Source: Candidatus Fischerbacteria bacterium RBG_13_37_8 (GTDB lineage Bacteria > Acidobacteriota > HRBIN11 > MFGW01). From it: 19,934 nucleotides of DNA. The position numbers and the translations under genes were made by a program. How positions within the stretch are numbered: position 1 is the stretch's first letter; each line of letters starts with the position of its first letter. The stretch spans positions 19,934 to 39,867 of the forward strand of contig MFGW01000195.1 of the NCBI GenBank assembly GCA_001780385.1. The letters run 5' to 3'. Below, one piece after another: positions 7,540 to 15,261 of the stretch. The notes under the pieces are model-generated. The model saw nothing but the letters and a program-made list of their open reading frames with translations. It had not been told where the DNA came from and searched no databases.

Positions 7540-8088
7540 ATGAGCATAATGTCAGATAAATGGATTAGCGAAATGGCGGAATTAAATAGAATGATAGAAC
7601 CATTTGAACGGGGTCTCATTACCAACGATGTGATTTCTTTTGGACTGTCCTCATATGGTTACGATTTGCGATTGAGCAATAATGTGATAAGGTACGGTGA
7701 AATCGCAAAAATAGATCCGAAAGAAATGAGCAAGATACCTTTATTAGAGACAAGAGAGGAAAAAATTGAAGTAAATGGTTTAGAAAATATTTTAGGAATG
7801 AGCCATGAATATTTTAGAATACCTCGTGGGGTGATGGGATTATGTATTGGAAAATCGAGCTATGCCCGTATGGGAATTCTTATTAATATCACACCGCTGG
7901 AGCCTGAATGGGAAGGATTTATAACTATATCAATTATTAACTGCACAAAGCGCGCTGTGGTACTATATCCTGGAGAGGGAATAGCGCAGGTAGTATTCCT
8001 GAAAGGAGATGAAGAATGCACAGTGTCCTATAAGGATCGCAAAGGAAAATACCAGGCGCAGAAAAAAATAGAAATCACGAAAGTGTAA
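7540..8088 (+). CDS. dcd: dCTP deaminase
   Basis: Converts dCTP to dUTP and ammonia, the first step from dCTP toward dTMP; a bifunctional member would go straight to dUMP. The 182-residue protein has the family motifs in order: ISFGLSSYGYDLRL (32-45), GKSSYARMGI (104-113), TPLEPEWEGF (118-127), YPGEGIAQ (143-150) and SYKDRKGKYQ (163-172). Glu125 in the WEG motif corresponds to the catalytic glutamate. Arg110 in SSYAR and Ser107 correspond to substrate-binding residues. PEWEG replaces the more usual PGWEG. Mono- versus bifunctionality cannot be settled by eye. The start at 7540 is fixed by the strong AAAGGAGG site; an in-frame ATG at 7549 is less likely. The GT-C-like gene follows 47 bases downstream. 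Confidence 0.95.
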   Translation: MSIMSDKWISEMAELNRMIEPFERGLITNDVISFGLSSYGYDLRLSNNVIRYGEIAKIDPKEMSKIPLLETREEKIEVNGLENILGMSHEYFRIPRGVMGLCIGKSSYARMGILINITPLEPEWEGFITISIINCTKRAVVLYPGEGIAQVVFLKGDEECTVSYKDRKGKYQAQKKIEITKV

Positions 8089-8089
8089 A

Positions 8090-8110
8090 CAGTGGGCAGT
8101 GGACAGGCGG
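8090..8110. repeat. CAGTGG-type low-complexity repeat between dcd and the GT-C-like gene
   Basis: The segment begins CAGTGGGCAGTGGACAGG and directly follows the dcd stop codon. Its reverse complement shares CTGTCC, CACTG and GCC units with the repeat at 814-837. It appears to be an interspersed repeat, not a regulatory site. Confidence 0.45.
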
Positions 8111-8135
8111 AGCATTTTAACGTAAGATAAAGGCT

Positions 8136-10376
8136 ATGAAAAGAATACTATTAATGCTATTGATAGCAATAGCACACGGTATTGCGCTATATAATATAAT
8201 ATTTATAAACAAGCAGGGGAGAATAGTGTATGTGCCGTATAATGATATTTATTATTATCTGATTGTTGCAAGTATTTTCCTGTTGATAACAATAATTTAT
8301 TTTATCCTAAGAAAAGCACTGTTAGTTGATAAAAGCGTGCTTACCTTATATTTCGGCTATTTGGGAGGCATCGTTGTATTTTTACTTTTCACGTCATTAT
8401 TTTTCACCAAATCAGATTTTATCAGGCGCGGGAAGAATTTTTTTTTAATAGCGCTTGGATTTATTCTTATTACAGCAATCATTAGTCAAAGACGGAAAAA
8501 GTTATCATTTCCGAAGAGATTAGAAGCTCCGGTATTCATCTTTCTGATAGCCTTAACGGCATACATAGTTTTTTCAATTAGTGGTATTTTCCCCTCGGTA
8601 GGATTATTAGGAGATGAGCCTCATTATTTGCTTGTTACTTACAGCATAGTTCACGACGGGGATATAAATGTAAGGAACAATTATTTAAATCAGCATTATC
8701 ATCAATTTATACAGGGAAAGATTGGAGTTCAGGCGGTATTAGGAAAAAAAGGAGCGCCGGAATTTTATTCGATTCACATGCCCCTCATTTCTATTTACAT
8801 GGTACCCTTTTACTGGATAGGAAATTTTTTTGGAGGAGCATTTTTATTATTTTGTGTACGCGCAGGAATGAGTCTTGTTGGAGCATTATTGAGTTATTAT
8901 TTTTATATATTTTTAAGAAAGGAATTTTTGCAGGAGACAGCATTAAAGGTATGCGTGTTATTTAGTTTTTTACCGCCGGTCTTTTTCTATGCGAGGCAGC
9001 TCTATCCTGAGACTGCGATTGCGTTATTAAGTGTGATAGCCTACATGGAATATACGAAGGGGAGAAAAGTATTGCCGTCGCTCATAGCTGGTGCAATGCC
9101 ATTTTTTGGCGCCAAATATATTGCGATAAGTTGTGGCTTCCTTTTAGTATTTTTAAAGGATATTATTATAAAGCGTGAATATCGCAAGATGTATCAGTAT
9201 GTTGGCTGGTTTCTATTAACAGGGTCGTATTTACTTTATTTGAAGATAATGTACGGGTATGTGATTCCGACTGCTCAGTACCAGGGGAAAACCGGGGAAG
9301 AAACGGTAGCTGGCTTGATTATTAATTATATATTTGGTTTGAACTGGAAACATAGGATTGGCAGTTTTTTCAGCTATTTTTTGGATCAGCGTGACGGATT
9401 GCTTCCGTACGTTCCTGTTTATTTTTTTGCATTTCTTGGAATGGTATGGGCATATAGAAGAGCGCGTCATCGCTTATTTGATCTCATTCTCATTGCTCTG
9501 CCTTATATAGGTGTGTATTCCTTCTTGACACACAGGGGCGGCTTTTGTCCACCGGCACGACCTCTTGTAGCAATTGTTTGGATTTTTGGTTTCTTCCTTG
9601 CCTTTTTTTATGAACATAATAAAAGCATTCCGTTCAAGCGGGCAGCATTTATTACAGTGTGTATTTCAATTGCTATTCTTGCCTATCTTATTTATGATCC
9701 GTTGGCAGCCTACCAGGCAACCACACATCATGTTCTTGAGCGCAGTTCCACCTTGTTGAAGAATGCAAGCAATTTTTATGCAAACCTTTCTTATGGATTT
9801 CCCTCTTATCTAAAATCACAACCCGGTTACTGGTATGCAAATTATATATGGCTTGCAATTCTATTTGCGGTTATTCTGTATTACCGCCGTATAAGCCAGC
9901 ATTTACATCAGGATTCTTTGAATGCCGGCTTGAAAATTGGATTTCTTCTTGGTGCATATGTATTGATAATTTTGCAGTTCAGTTGTTTCCCGCAGTTAAC
10001 ATTGCGCGGGATGAATTATGCCGAAGATCAACAGAATGGGATACGGGTATATATGTTTCAGAAAAAAGCAACATTCTCAAGTGACATGAATTTTAATTAC
10101 ACATCTACCAAACCGCTCACTTTTTTAATAGAATCAAAGAATGAATTAGATACCCTTGTAATTTCCTTTAATAAACCTCAGCATATGCAGGTAAGAGTGC
10201 ATTATTTTGAAACACCCGCTACACCCTATTTTACCGGCAACAATCGAATCATCAAGCTTGCCTTCACTTATAAGAAAGGATTTTATTATTACTATCTGTT
10301 GACTCTTGAACCGCTTTGCCCGGAACCCACCTGTCATTTCGGCTTTCATCTTTCTATGAGGGGGGTCGGACCCTAA
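8136..10376 (+). CDS. Multi-pass membrane protein, GT-C/PMT-like lipid-linked-sugar glycosyltransferase candidate
   Basis: A 746-residue membrane protein with many hydrophobic segments. After about four N-terminal segments comes GDEPHYLL (159-166), followed by DGDINVRNNY. An Asp-Glu pair in the first large extracytoplasmic loop is the catalytic hallmark of PMT_2/ArnT-like GT-C enzymes, which transfer sugars from polyprenyl-phosphate donors outside the membrane. The final 120 or so residues are soluble and beta-rich, probably periplasmic. Donor and acceptor are unknown. The ATG at 8136 has only a short AAAGG upstream but opens with a good membrane segment. The last residues, RGVGP, and the TAA stop are encoded by the left inverted repeat of a foldback element, so the native C-terminus was probably altered by an insertion. 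The fold family is likely; the exact function is uncertain. Confidence 0.75.
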   Translation: MKRILLMLLIAIAHGIALYNIIFINKQGRIVYVPYNDIYYYLIVASIFLLITIIYFILRKALLVDKSVLTLYFGYLGGIVVFLLFTSLFFTKSDFIRRGKNFFLIALGFILITAIISQRRKKLSFPKRLEAPVFIFLIALTAYIVFSISGIFPSVGLLGDEPHYLLVTYSIVHDGDINVRNNYLNQHYHQFIQGKIGVQAVLGKKGAPEFYSIHMPLISIYMVPFYWIGNFFGGAFLLFCVRAGMSLVGALLSYYFYIFLRKEFLQETALKVCVLFSFLPPVFFYARQLYPETAIALLSVIAYMEYTKGRKVLPSLIAGAMPFFGAKYIAISCGFLLVFLKDIIIKREYRKMYQYVGWFLLTGSYLLYLKIMYGYVIPTAQYQGKTGEETVAGLIINYIFGLNWKHRIGSFFSYFLDQRDGLLPYVPVYFFAFLGMVWAYRRARHRLFDLILIALPYIGVYSFLTHRGGFCPPARPLVAIVWIFGFFLAFFYEHNKSIPFKRAAFITVCISIAILAYLIYDPLAAYQATTHHVLERSSTLLKNASNFYANLSYGFPSYLKSQPGYWYANYIWLAILFAVILYYRRISQHLHQDSLNAGLKIGFLLGAYVLIILQFSCFPQLTLRGMNYAEDQQNGIRVYMFQKKATFSSDMNFNYTSTKPLTFLIESKNELDTLVISFNKPQHMQVRVHYFETPATPYFTGNNRIIKLAFTYKKGFYYYYLLTLEPLCPEPTCHFGFHLSMRGVGP

Positions 10377-10385
10377 CATTAGACA
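10358..10385 (+). repeat. Left terminal inverted repeat of the foldback element
   Basis: 28 bases, beginning GAGGGGGGTCGGACC. Read in the upstream gene's frame it encodes RGVGP and then TAA, so it ends the GT-C-like protein. Confidence 0.75.
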
Positions 10386-10660
10386 TTGCTAAAATGCAGT
10401 CCCAGCATTTATTACAAATAGCATTGCTAAAAATTCAGCAAAAAATGATAGCGAAAAAGAGATCCTGCCTCGGAACAGACCTTCCTTCTTAGAATTATTT
10501 TTTGATGAATTCTGACTACCGGCCTCTAAAAAGCTGTTGCGGATTATGTTCTGTCGTGGTTCGAGCACCATATCAAGAAAGTATATTGTCGGTACTTTCA
10601 AATTTCGCTGAATATTTTGCGGGAGGATCTGTAATACATACAGGGACTACGTTTCAGGAG

Positions 10661-10688
10661 TGTCAAATGTTCAGGTCCGACCCCCCTC
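10661..10688 (-). repeat. Right terminal inverted repeat of the foldback element
   Basis: Reverse complement of the left end with three mismatches in 28. Read on the minus strand in the tsaD frame it encodes GGGSDLNI and then TGA, so it ends TsaD. Confidence 0.75.
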
Positions 10689-11688
10689 CTAATTCGGCAT
10701 CTATGGAGAGAGGAGAGAAGAAATGTGTATGGTACTTGCGTAAGCCCACAACGGCTGTCATAGCGGCATTATCAGTGCAGAGAGCAGGGCTGGGTATAAA
10801 AGCTGGGATGTGATATTGTTCGCAGATTTCATGAGCTTTAGCACGCAGTAAGCTATTGCAGGCGACTCCACCTGAGATAATGAGAGCGCGTGGTTTATAG
10901 ATATCAATAGCTCTTATGAGGCGATCTTCAATAATTGCGATAGCAGTGTTTTGGAAGCTTGCAAGTAATGAGCAGAGAGAGCTATGGTCAAGGTTTACAT
11001 CTGGCAGGATGGATTTTTTTTTCAGGTAATAGTAGAAGGCTGTTTTTAATCCGCTGAAACTGAAATCGAGTGAATTATCGGACATTTTAGCTGCGGGAAA
11101 TTTGACAGAACCAGGCGTAGCATCGCGTGCCAGTTTATCTATGATAGGACCACCGGGATAACCGAGGTTCAGCATTTTAGCAACCTTGTCATATGCTTCT
11201 CCAACAGCATCATCTCTTGTTTTCGCAATGCTTTCGAAGCGTATGTTATCTTCTGAGAAGAAAAGATTGGTATGACCGCCGGATGCCACTAGACCGAGAA
11301 AAGGCAATGGGATTTCAGCATGTTCAAGCAAGACAGCGTTCATATGAGCGATAAGATGATTGACGGCAATCAATGGTTTATTCAGGCTGAAGGCCAAGCC
11401 TTTGGCAAAATTCAAGCCTACCAGTAGTGAAACTACCAGGCCTGGACCTTGTGTTACAGCTACCGCATCAATATCAGCAATGTTAATCTGTGCAGTTTGC
11501 AGGCATTCATTGAAAACGGGGATGATATTTGTTAAGTGCTGTCTTGATGCCAGTTCAGGGACTACTCCGCCATATTTGGAATGTATTTTTACCTGCGAGG
11601 ATACAATGCTGGACTTGATAGAATAAGTATGGTCTATTATTGCGACGGCAGTATCATCGCATGATGTTTCTATACCGAGTATCAACAT
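10663..11688 (-). CDS. tsaD: tRNA N6-adenosine threonylcarbamoyltransferase TsaD
   Basis: With TsaB and TsaE, TsaD transfers the threonylcarbamoyl group from TC-AMP to A37 of ANN-decoding tRNAs to make t6A. The protein opens with the classic MLILGIETSCDDTAVAI. Metal ligands are His111 and His115 (NHLIAH), with Asp306 in CTDNAAM. SGGHT (136-140) and ISGGVACN (271-278) belong to the ASKHA ATPase-like core. At 341 residues it has the normal length. The start at 11688 gives the canonical N-terminus; the frame stays open to 11742, but those 18 codons fall in intergenic repeats. The last eight residues (GGGSDLNI) and the stop come from the right end of the foldback element. The catalytic core ends before them, so activity is probably kept. 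Transcribed after era, 111 bases downstream of it. Confidence 0.95.
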   Translation of the reverse strand: MLILGIETSCDDTAVAIIDHTYSIKSSIVSSQVKIHSKYGGVVPELASRQHLTNIIPVFNECLQTAQINIADIDAVAVTQGPGLVVSLLVGLNFAKGLAFSLNKPLIAVNHLIAHMNAVLLEHAEIPLPFLGLVASGGHTNLFFSEDNIRFESIAKTRDDAVGEAYDKVAKMLNLGYPGGPIIDKLARDATPGSVKFPAAKMSDNSLDFSFSGLKTAFYYYLKKKSILPDVNLDHSSLCSLLASFQNTAIAIIEDRLIRAIDIYKPRALIISGGVACNSLLRAKAHEICEQYHIPAFIPSPALCTDNAAMTAVVGLRKYHTHFFSPLSIDAELGGGSDLNI

Positions 11689-11698
11689 AAGCAAAAAG

Positions 11699-11752
11699 AA
11701 GGCACAAAGGCACAAGGGCATATAGTGTAGGGGCGGACCCAAGTGTCCGTCC
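11699..11752. repeat. Tandem AAGGCACA units plus REP-like hairpin between era and tsaD
   Basis: AAGGCACA occurs twice in tandem (11699-11714) followed by a degenerate third unit. GGGCGGAC (11731-11738) and GTCCGTCC (11745-11752) then form an eight-base stem around a six-base loop, perfect on the plus strand if one G-U pair is allowed. No T-run follows, so a terminator is unlikely. Similar GGGGCGGAC/GTCCG hairpins are, as I recall, widespread interspersed repeats in bacterial genomes. Confidence 0.5.
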
Positions 11753-11799
11753 TCAAAGGTATTGTTGAGAGAGTAATGTTGGTGTATTGTTGCATATTG

Positions 11800-12717
11800 T
11801 TATAGACCAAGGTTTGATAAGAGTTGAGGATTTTCAGTCCAATTTTCTTTCACTTTAACGAACAGATCAAGATAGACGGCAGGTAATTGTTTCATTTGAG
11901 TTTTGAAAAATTGTTCGATATCTTTACGAGCAGCGGTGCCAATTCGTTTAATCATTTGACCTTTGTTGCCCACGATAATTTTTTTGATTGAAGTTTTTCC
12001 GACGATAATATCAGCTTGAATATAGAGTAGATTTTTTTCTTCGATTGTTTTTATTTCATTAACGATGACTGCGGTTAAATAAGGTACTTCCTGGTGTGTA
12101 TAGAGGTAGATTTTTTCTCTAATGAATTCAGAGAGGAGCAGATTGTTGGGGAGATCCGAGAGAGTTTCGTTTTCATAGTATTGCGGTCCGGCAGGGAGGT
12201 ATTCTTCAATTTTTGTTTTGAGAAGCGGCACATTTATTCCCTTTAATGCGGAGATAGGAATTATTTCTTGAAAATCGAAGAGGTTTCTATATAGATCGAT
12301 AATGGGGAGCAGGAGTTCTTTTTTTATGGAATCGAGTTTATTAATTAAAAGAAAGATTGGCATTGAGGAATTATTAGAACGATGGACAGCTTTTCTAATA
12401 TTAGACAGGACGAATTGATCATCCTGGTGTTGATATTTTGTACAATCGATAAGCCAGAGAGCGAGGTCAATTTCTTTCAGAGAAGAGAGTGCAATTTTAA
12501 CGAGGCGTTTATTAAAAGTATCTTTTGTTTGAAAGAGACCGGGGCAATCCCAGAGAATAATTTGTGAATCGGGAGAGGTGAGGATGCCGGTGATTCTGAT
12601 GCGAGTAGTTTGAGGTTTTGGGGAGACAGCGGTAAGTTTCGCATTCATCAATGCGTTGAACAAAGTTGATTTTCCAACATTAGGTCTTCCTATGATAGCG
12701 ACATAACCTGATTTCAT
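11800..12717 (-). CDS. era: GTPase Era
   Basis: Era is an essential GTPase that binds the 3' end of 16S rRNA and helps assemble the 30S subunit. The 305-residue protein has the full layout. G1 is GRPNVGKST at 10-18, and a PKPQTTR switch region lies at 33-39. G3 is DCPG at 57-60, where most Era proteins have DTPG. G4 is NKLD at 126-129 and G5 is SALKG at 156-160. The C-terminal KH domain holds GNKGQMIK at 250-257. Length is normal for the family. An AAGGA ribosome binding site precedes the ATG, and a strong sigma-70-type promoter lies at 12744-12772, so era and probably tsaD start their own transcript downstream of the acetate kinase fusion. Confidence 0.96.
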   Translation of the reverse strand: MKSGYVAIIGRPNVGKSTLFNALMNAKLTAVSPKPQTTRIRITGILTSPDSQIILWDCPGLFQTKDTFNKRLVKIALSSLKEIDLALWLIDCTKYQHQDDQFVLSNIRKAVHRSNNSSMPIFLLINKLDSIKKELLLPIIDLYRNLFDFQEIIPISALKGINVPLLKTKIEEYLPAGPQYYENETLSDLPNNLLLSEFIREKIYLYTHQEVPYLTAVIVNEIKTIEEKNLLYIQADIIVGKTSIKKIIVGNKGQMIKRIGTAARKDIEQFFKTQMKQLPAVYLDLFVKVKENWTENPQLLSNLGL

Positions 12718-12743
12718 GTTTATCCTTTTTTTTTTGCATTTTC

Positions 12744-12772
12744 ACTATAATGATGCAGTGGCAAAAAGTCAA
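12744..12772 (-). promoter_or_regulatory. Sigma-70-type promoter of era
   Basis: On the minus strand TTGACT (12767-12772), a 17-base spacer and TATAGT (12744-12749) give a near-consensus housekeeping promoter about 27 bases upstream of the era ATG. AAGGA for ribosome binding lies between it and the start codon. Confidence 0.65.
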
Positions 12773-12784
12773 GATGCAGGGAAC

Positions 12785-12808
12785 AGGGAATGGGGATCCC
12801 CATTCCCT
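12785..12808. repeat. Perfect 24-bp palindrome
   Basis: The segment from AGGGAATGGGGA to TCCCCATTCCCT is exactly self-complementary over 24 bases with no spacer. It lies between the end of the acetate kinase fusion gene and the era promoter, in a patch of GGGAA/GTCCC-type low-complexity sequence (12775-12825). It may be an interspersed repeat, a cruciform or a transcript end; no T-run follows it on either strand. Confidence 0.6.
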
Positions 12809-12889
12809 AGTCCCCAGTCCCTTCACAGAGGACGTGCTCGATGATAATCCTACTAAGGTAATAACTTGAAGTTACTTCGATACGTTTAG

Positions 12890-15211
12890 TTAGCGTCTGT
12901 CTTCCATTCCGATAAGAACGCCGTTCATGCCGGTTTTAATATTAGCGGCATTAGCCTCATCGGTATCGATATGCATACTCAGGCGGAAATCGGGGTCTAT
13001 GCGAACAAGGACATCGCCGAAAATAAGGGTACGGTCGCCTTCAACTTTAATCATAACAATATCTCTATCTTTTAAGCCGAAAGTGAGGGCATCTTCGGGG
13101 CTCATATGAATATGACGGAGTGAGCAAATAACACCTTCGGGGAGGTCGGAGGCTCCTTTTGATGCTTCGAGAGTAATTGCAGGGCTTCCATTTAGGTCAC
13201 CGGAGGCTCGTATAGGAGCTTTGATACCGAGCTTGAATTCTTCTGTCATTGATATTTCTACCTGGCTTTGTTTTCGTTCCGGTCCAAGGATACGCACTCT
13301 ATCGACGCGGCCTTTTGGGCCGACCAGATTAACTGTTTCTTCGCAGGCAAATTGTCCGGGTTGAGAGAGGTCAGCTTTCCATGTCAGTTGGTGACCTTCA
13401 CCGTAGAGCAGATCGATATCTTTTCTTGACAGATGAACATGGTGTGCTGATACTTCGACAGGAATTTGTTTTTCTTTGTGTGTTTCGATAGCTTGTGTAA
13501 CATTTTGATACCCTAATGTGCGAATAGCTTCACGAGCTATCATTCTTCCTTCGTCGGCGGGAATAATAAGTATTTTTGCATGCGAGCCATGTGATGATAT
13601 ATCTGCTACTTTTCCGGAAGCTGGTTTTGAAATTTTATTCAGCATTTCATCAAGTTGGACTCCCATATAGGAAAGGCCCTGGCATGCTAAAGCGCGTACC
13701 CATGCGCTTCCTTCGCCGATGCCACCAGTGAAAACCAGTACATCGATACCGCCCATGGAAGCAACATAAGCGCCAATATATTTACGAATGCGGTAGCAAA
13801 AAACCTGAATTGCCAGTGCAGCTTTTTGATTGCCCTGGTTAGCAGCTTCTTCTAATTCCCGCATATCACTTGATAGTTCGGAGATACCAAGGAGACCGCT
13901 TTTCCGGTTTAAGAGCGAATCAATTTCTTCAGGCGTGAGATTTTTTTCCCTGATGAGAAATAATGGGATGGAAGGATCCAGATCGCCGCAGCGTGTACCC
14001 ATGAGCAAACCTTCCAGCGGTGTGAATCCCATGCTTGTATCGATAGAACGACCATGATCGATGGCACAAACTGAAGCGCCGTTTCCCAAATGACAGGTTA
14101 CTATTTTTAATTCATGAAAATCTTGTTTAGTGAAAGCCGCGGCTTGCAACATGGAGTAATTATGTGAAATACCGTGAAAACCGTAACGGCGGATATGATC
14201 CTGTTCGTAGAATTTATAGGGAAGTGCATACAGGAAAGCGTACGGCTGCATTTTTTGATGAAACGCAGTATCAAATACAGCAACTTGTGGTACGTCCGGC
14301 ATTAAACGCACACTTTCTTTAATTGCCATAAGATTAGGAGGATTATGAAGAGGTGCAAGACTTGAAAAGCTATGGATGTCTTTTATGACTTCCTCATTAA
14401 TAATGACCGGGTTATTATATTTATCGCTGCCATGAACGACACGATGTCCCACGGCAGTAATTTCTTTTAAATCCTTTATTACGCCCTCTGATGGATCGGT
14501 CAAAACAGCGATGACGGCTTGAAAAGCTTTTGCATAATCAACAGAGCCCAATTCTATAGTAGTTTTACCTGATTTTCTTTTGATGATATTGCGCGAATTA
14601 TCCAGGCCAATTCTTTCCACGAGACCTTCCAGGTTATTATTCTCCTGGGCGGTATCGTAATAATTGTATTTCAATGATGAACTGCCGCAATTGATCACTA
14701 ATATTTTTGCGGGGAGGGAAGGTGATAATTTAAAACCGTAGGGATCCGAGGAATAATGCCAGGCATCCTTCAGACGTTGTTGAGCTTCTTCATCATCCTG
14801 CCGGTTACGCAGTCGTTCTGACAATGTTTTTGCCATGATTTTCATGGCAGCAGGATTTACAATAAGCGAACTCGAGAATGTTTCCTGTGGAAGAAGAAAA
14901 ACGTCGCATTTGTTAAAAGCGCTCACATCTGCGCAGGTTGGTTCCCCGGTCAGAAGTGACATTTCACCAAACATGTCTCCTTTCTGGAGAATAGTGAGTC
15001 TTTTTTTTTCGCCCGTTTCGGTAATGGATGATACTTCAGCTTCCCCATTGATGACGATACCGAGAAATTTTCCCGGTTCGCCAAATCCAATGATACAGTC
15101 TCCTGGTTCAAATGTTTTTACGAGACTCTTTTCAATTAATTTCAGCAGTTCCCATGGTGAGAAATTTTGAAATAGAGGGAGTGTTTTAAGAAAGTCTTTT
15201 ATCTGTTCCAT
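12890..15211 (-). CDS. Three-part fusion: CNB-like domain, acetate kinase, PduL-type phosphotransacylase
   Basis: Residues 1-135 form a cyclic-nucleotide-binding-like (CRP/PKA-type) domain. Residues 168-567 are a full acetate kinase: INCGSSSLK (173-181), GHRVVHG (255-261), FDTAFHQ with Asp314, RRYGFHGISH with His346, HLGNGAS (374-380), MGTRCGD with Arg407, and GGIGEGS. Residues 583-765 are a PduL phosphotransacylase with HVHLS (591-595), SQPGQF (616-621), LGPER (642-646), RHIHMSPEDA (699-708) and HIDTDEANA (747-755). PduL turns acetyl-CoA and phosphate into acetyl phosphate; AckA turns that into acetate and ATP. One chain therefore encodes the whole route and could channel acetyl phosphate. 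The CNB phosphate cassette has Thr92 where Arg normally binds the cyclic phosphate, and PduL has SAHH in place of SARH. GAGGAG lies seven bases before the ATG. It follows pilT by 50 bases. The domain calls are secure; regulation by the CNB domain is inferred. Confidence 0.95.
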   Translation of the reverse strand: MEQIKDFLKTLPLFQNFSPWELLKLIEKSLVKTFEPGDCIIGFGEPGKFLGIVINGEAEVSSITETGEKKRLTILQKGDMFGEMSLLTGEPTCADVSAFNKCDVFLLPQETFSSSLIVNPAAMKIMAKTLSERLRNRQDDEEAQQRLKDAWHYSSDPYGFKLSPSLPAKILVINCGSSSLKYNYYDTAQENNNLEGLVERIGLDNSRNIIKRKSGKTTIELGSVDYAKAFQAVIAVLTDPSEGVIKDLKEITAVGHRVVHGSDKYNNPVIINEEVIKDIHSFSSLAPLHNPPNLMAIKESVRLMPDVPQVAVFDTAFHQKMQPYAFLYALPYKFYEQDHIRRYGFHGISHNYSMLQAAAFTKQDFHELKIVTCHLGNGASVCAIDHGRSIDTSMGFTPLEGLLMGTRCGDLDPSIPLFLIREKNLTPEEIDSLLNRKSGLLGISELSSDMRELEEAANQGNQKAALAIQVFCYRIRKYIGAYVASMGGIDVLVFTGGIGEGSAWVRALACQGLSYMGVQLDEMLNKISKPASGKVADISSHGSHAKILIIPADEGRMIAREAIRTLGYQNVTQAIETHKEKQIPVEVSAHHVHLSRKDIDLLYGEGHQLTWKADLSQPGQFACEETVNLVGPKGRVDRVRILGPERKQSQVEISMTEEFKLGIKAPIRASGDLNGSPAITLEASKGASDLPEGVICSLRHIHMSPEDALTFGLKDRDIVMIKVEGDRTLIFGDVLVRIDPDFRLSMHIDTDEANAANIKTGMNGVLIGMEDRR

Positions 15212-15261
15212 GTTTTATCTCCTCAAATTTTAAAATAGCGAATATTACTTTATTTAAAACA

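Larger units (their letters stand above)
10358..10688. mobile_element. 331-bp foldback (MITE-like) element between two convergent genes
   Basis: The outermost 15 bases, GAGGGGGGTCGGACC, recur as a perfect reverse complement at 10674-10688. Extended to 28 bases, 10358-10385 matches the complement of 10661-10688 with three mismatches. Similarity continues to about 94 bases per arm (10358-10451 and 10595-10688) at roughly 70-75% by hand alignment. The centre (about 10452-10594) is non-coding. No transposase is encoded, so any movement would need an enzyme acting in trans. I recall ends with a GGGTCGGACC core on elements tied to REP-associated (IS200-like) transposases in other bacteria, but that is recollection. 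No clear target-site duplication is visible. Both neighbouring genes take their last codons and stop codons from its ends. Confidence 0.75.

Noticed and set aside
8384..8399. TTTTCACGTCATTATT as a possible parS site
   Set aside because: Only one half resembles the parS consensus, it is not palindromic, and it lies within a coding region.
10551..10569. GGTTCGAGCACC resembles a tRNA T-arm
   Set aside because: No acceptor stem, anticodon arm or CCA end can be arranged around it, and it lies inside the foldback element.
10389..10813. Two open frames, one on each strand, inside and beside the foldback element
   Set aside because: They encode mirrored, similar peptides because the arms are inverted repeats; neither looks like a transposase or any known protein, and one runs antisense into tsaD.
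11689..11742. 18-codon N-terminal extension of TsaD
   Set aside because: It is translated from tandem repeats and a hairpin; TsaD canonically starts at MLILGIETSCDD.
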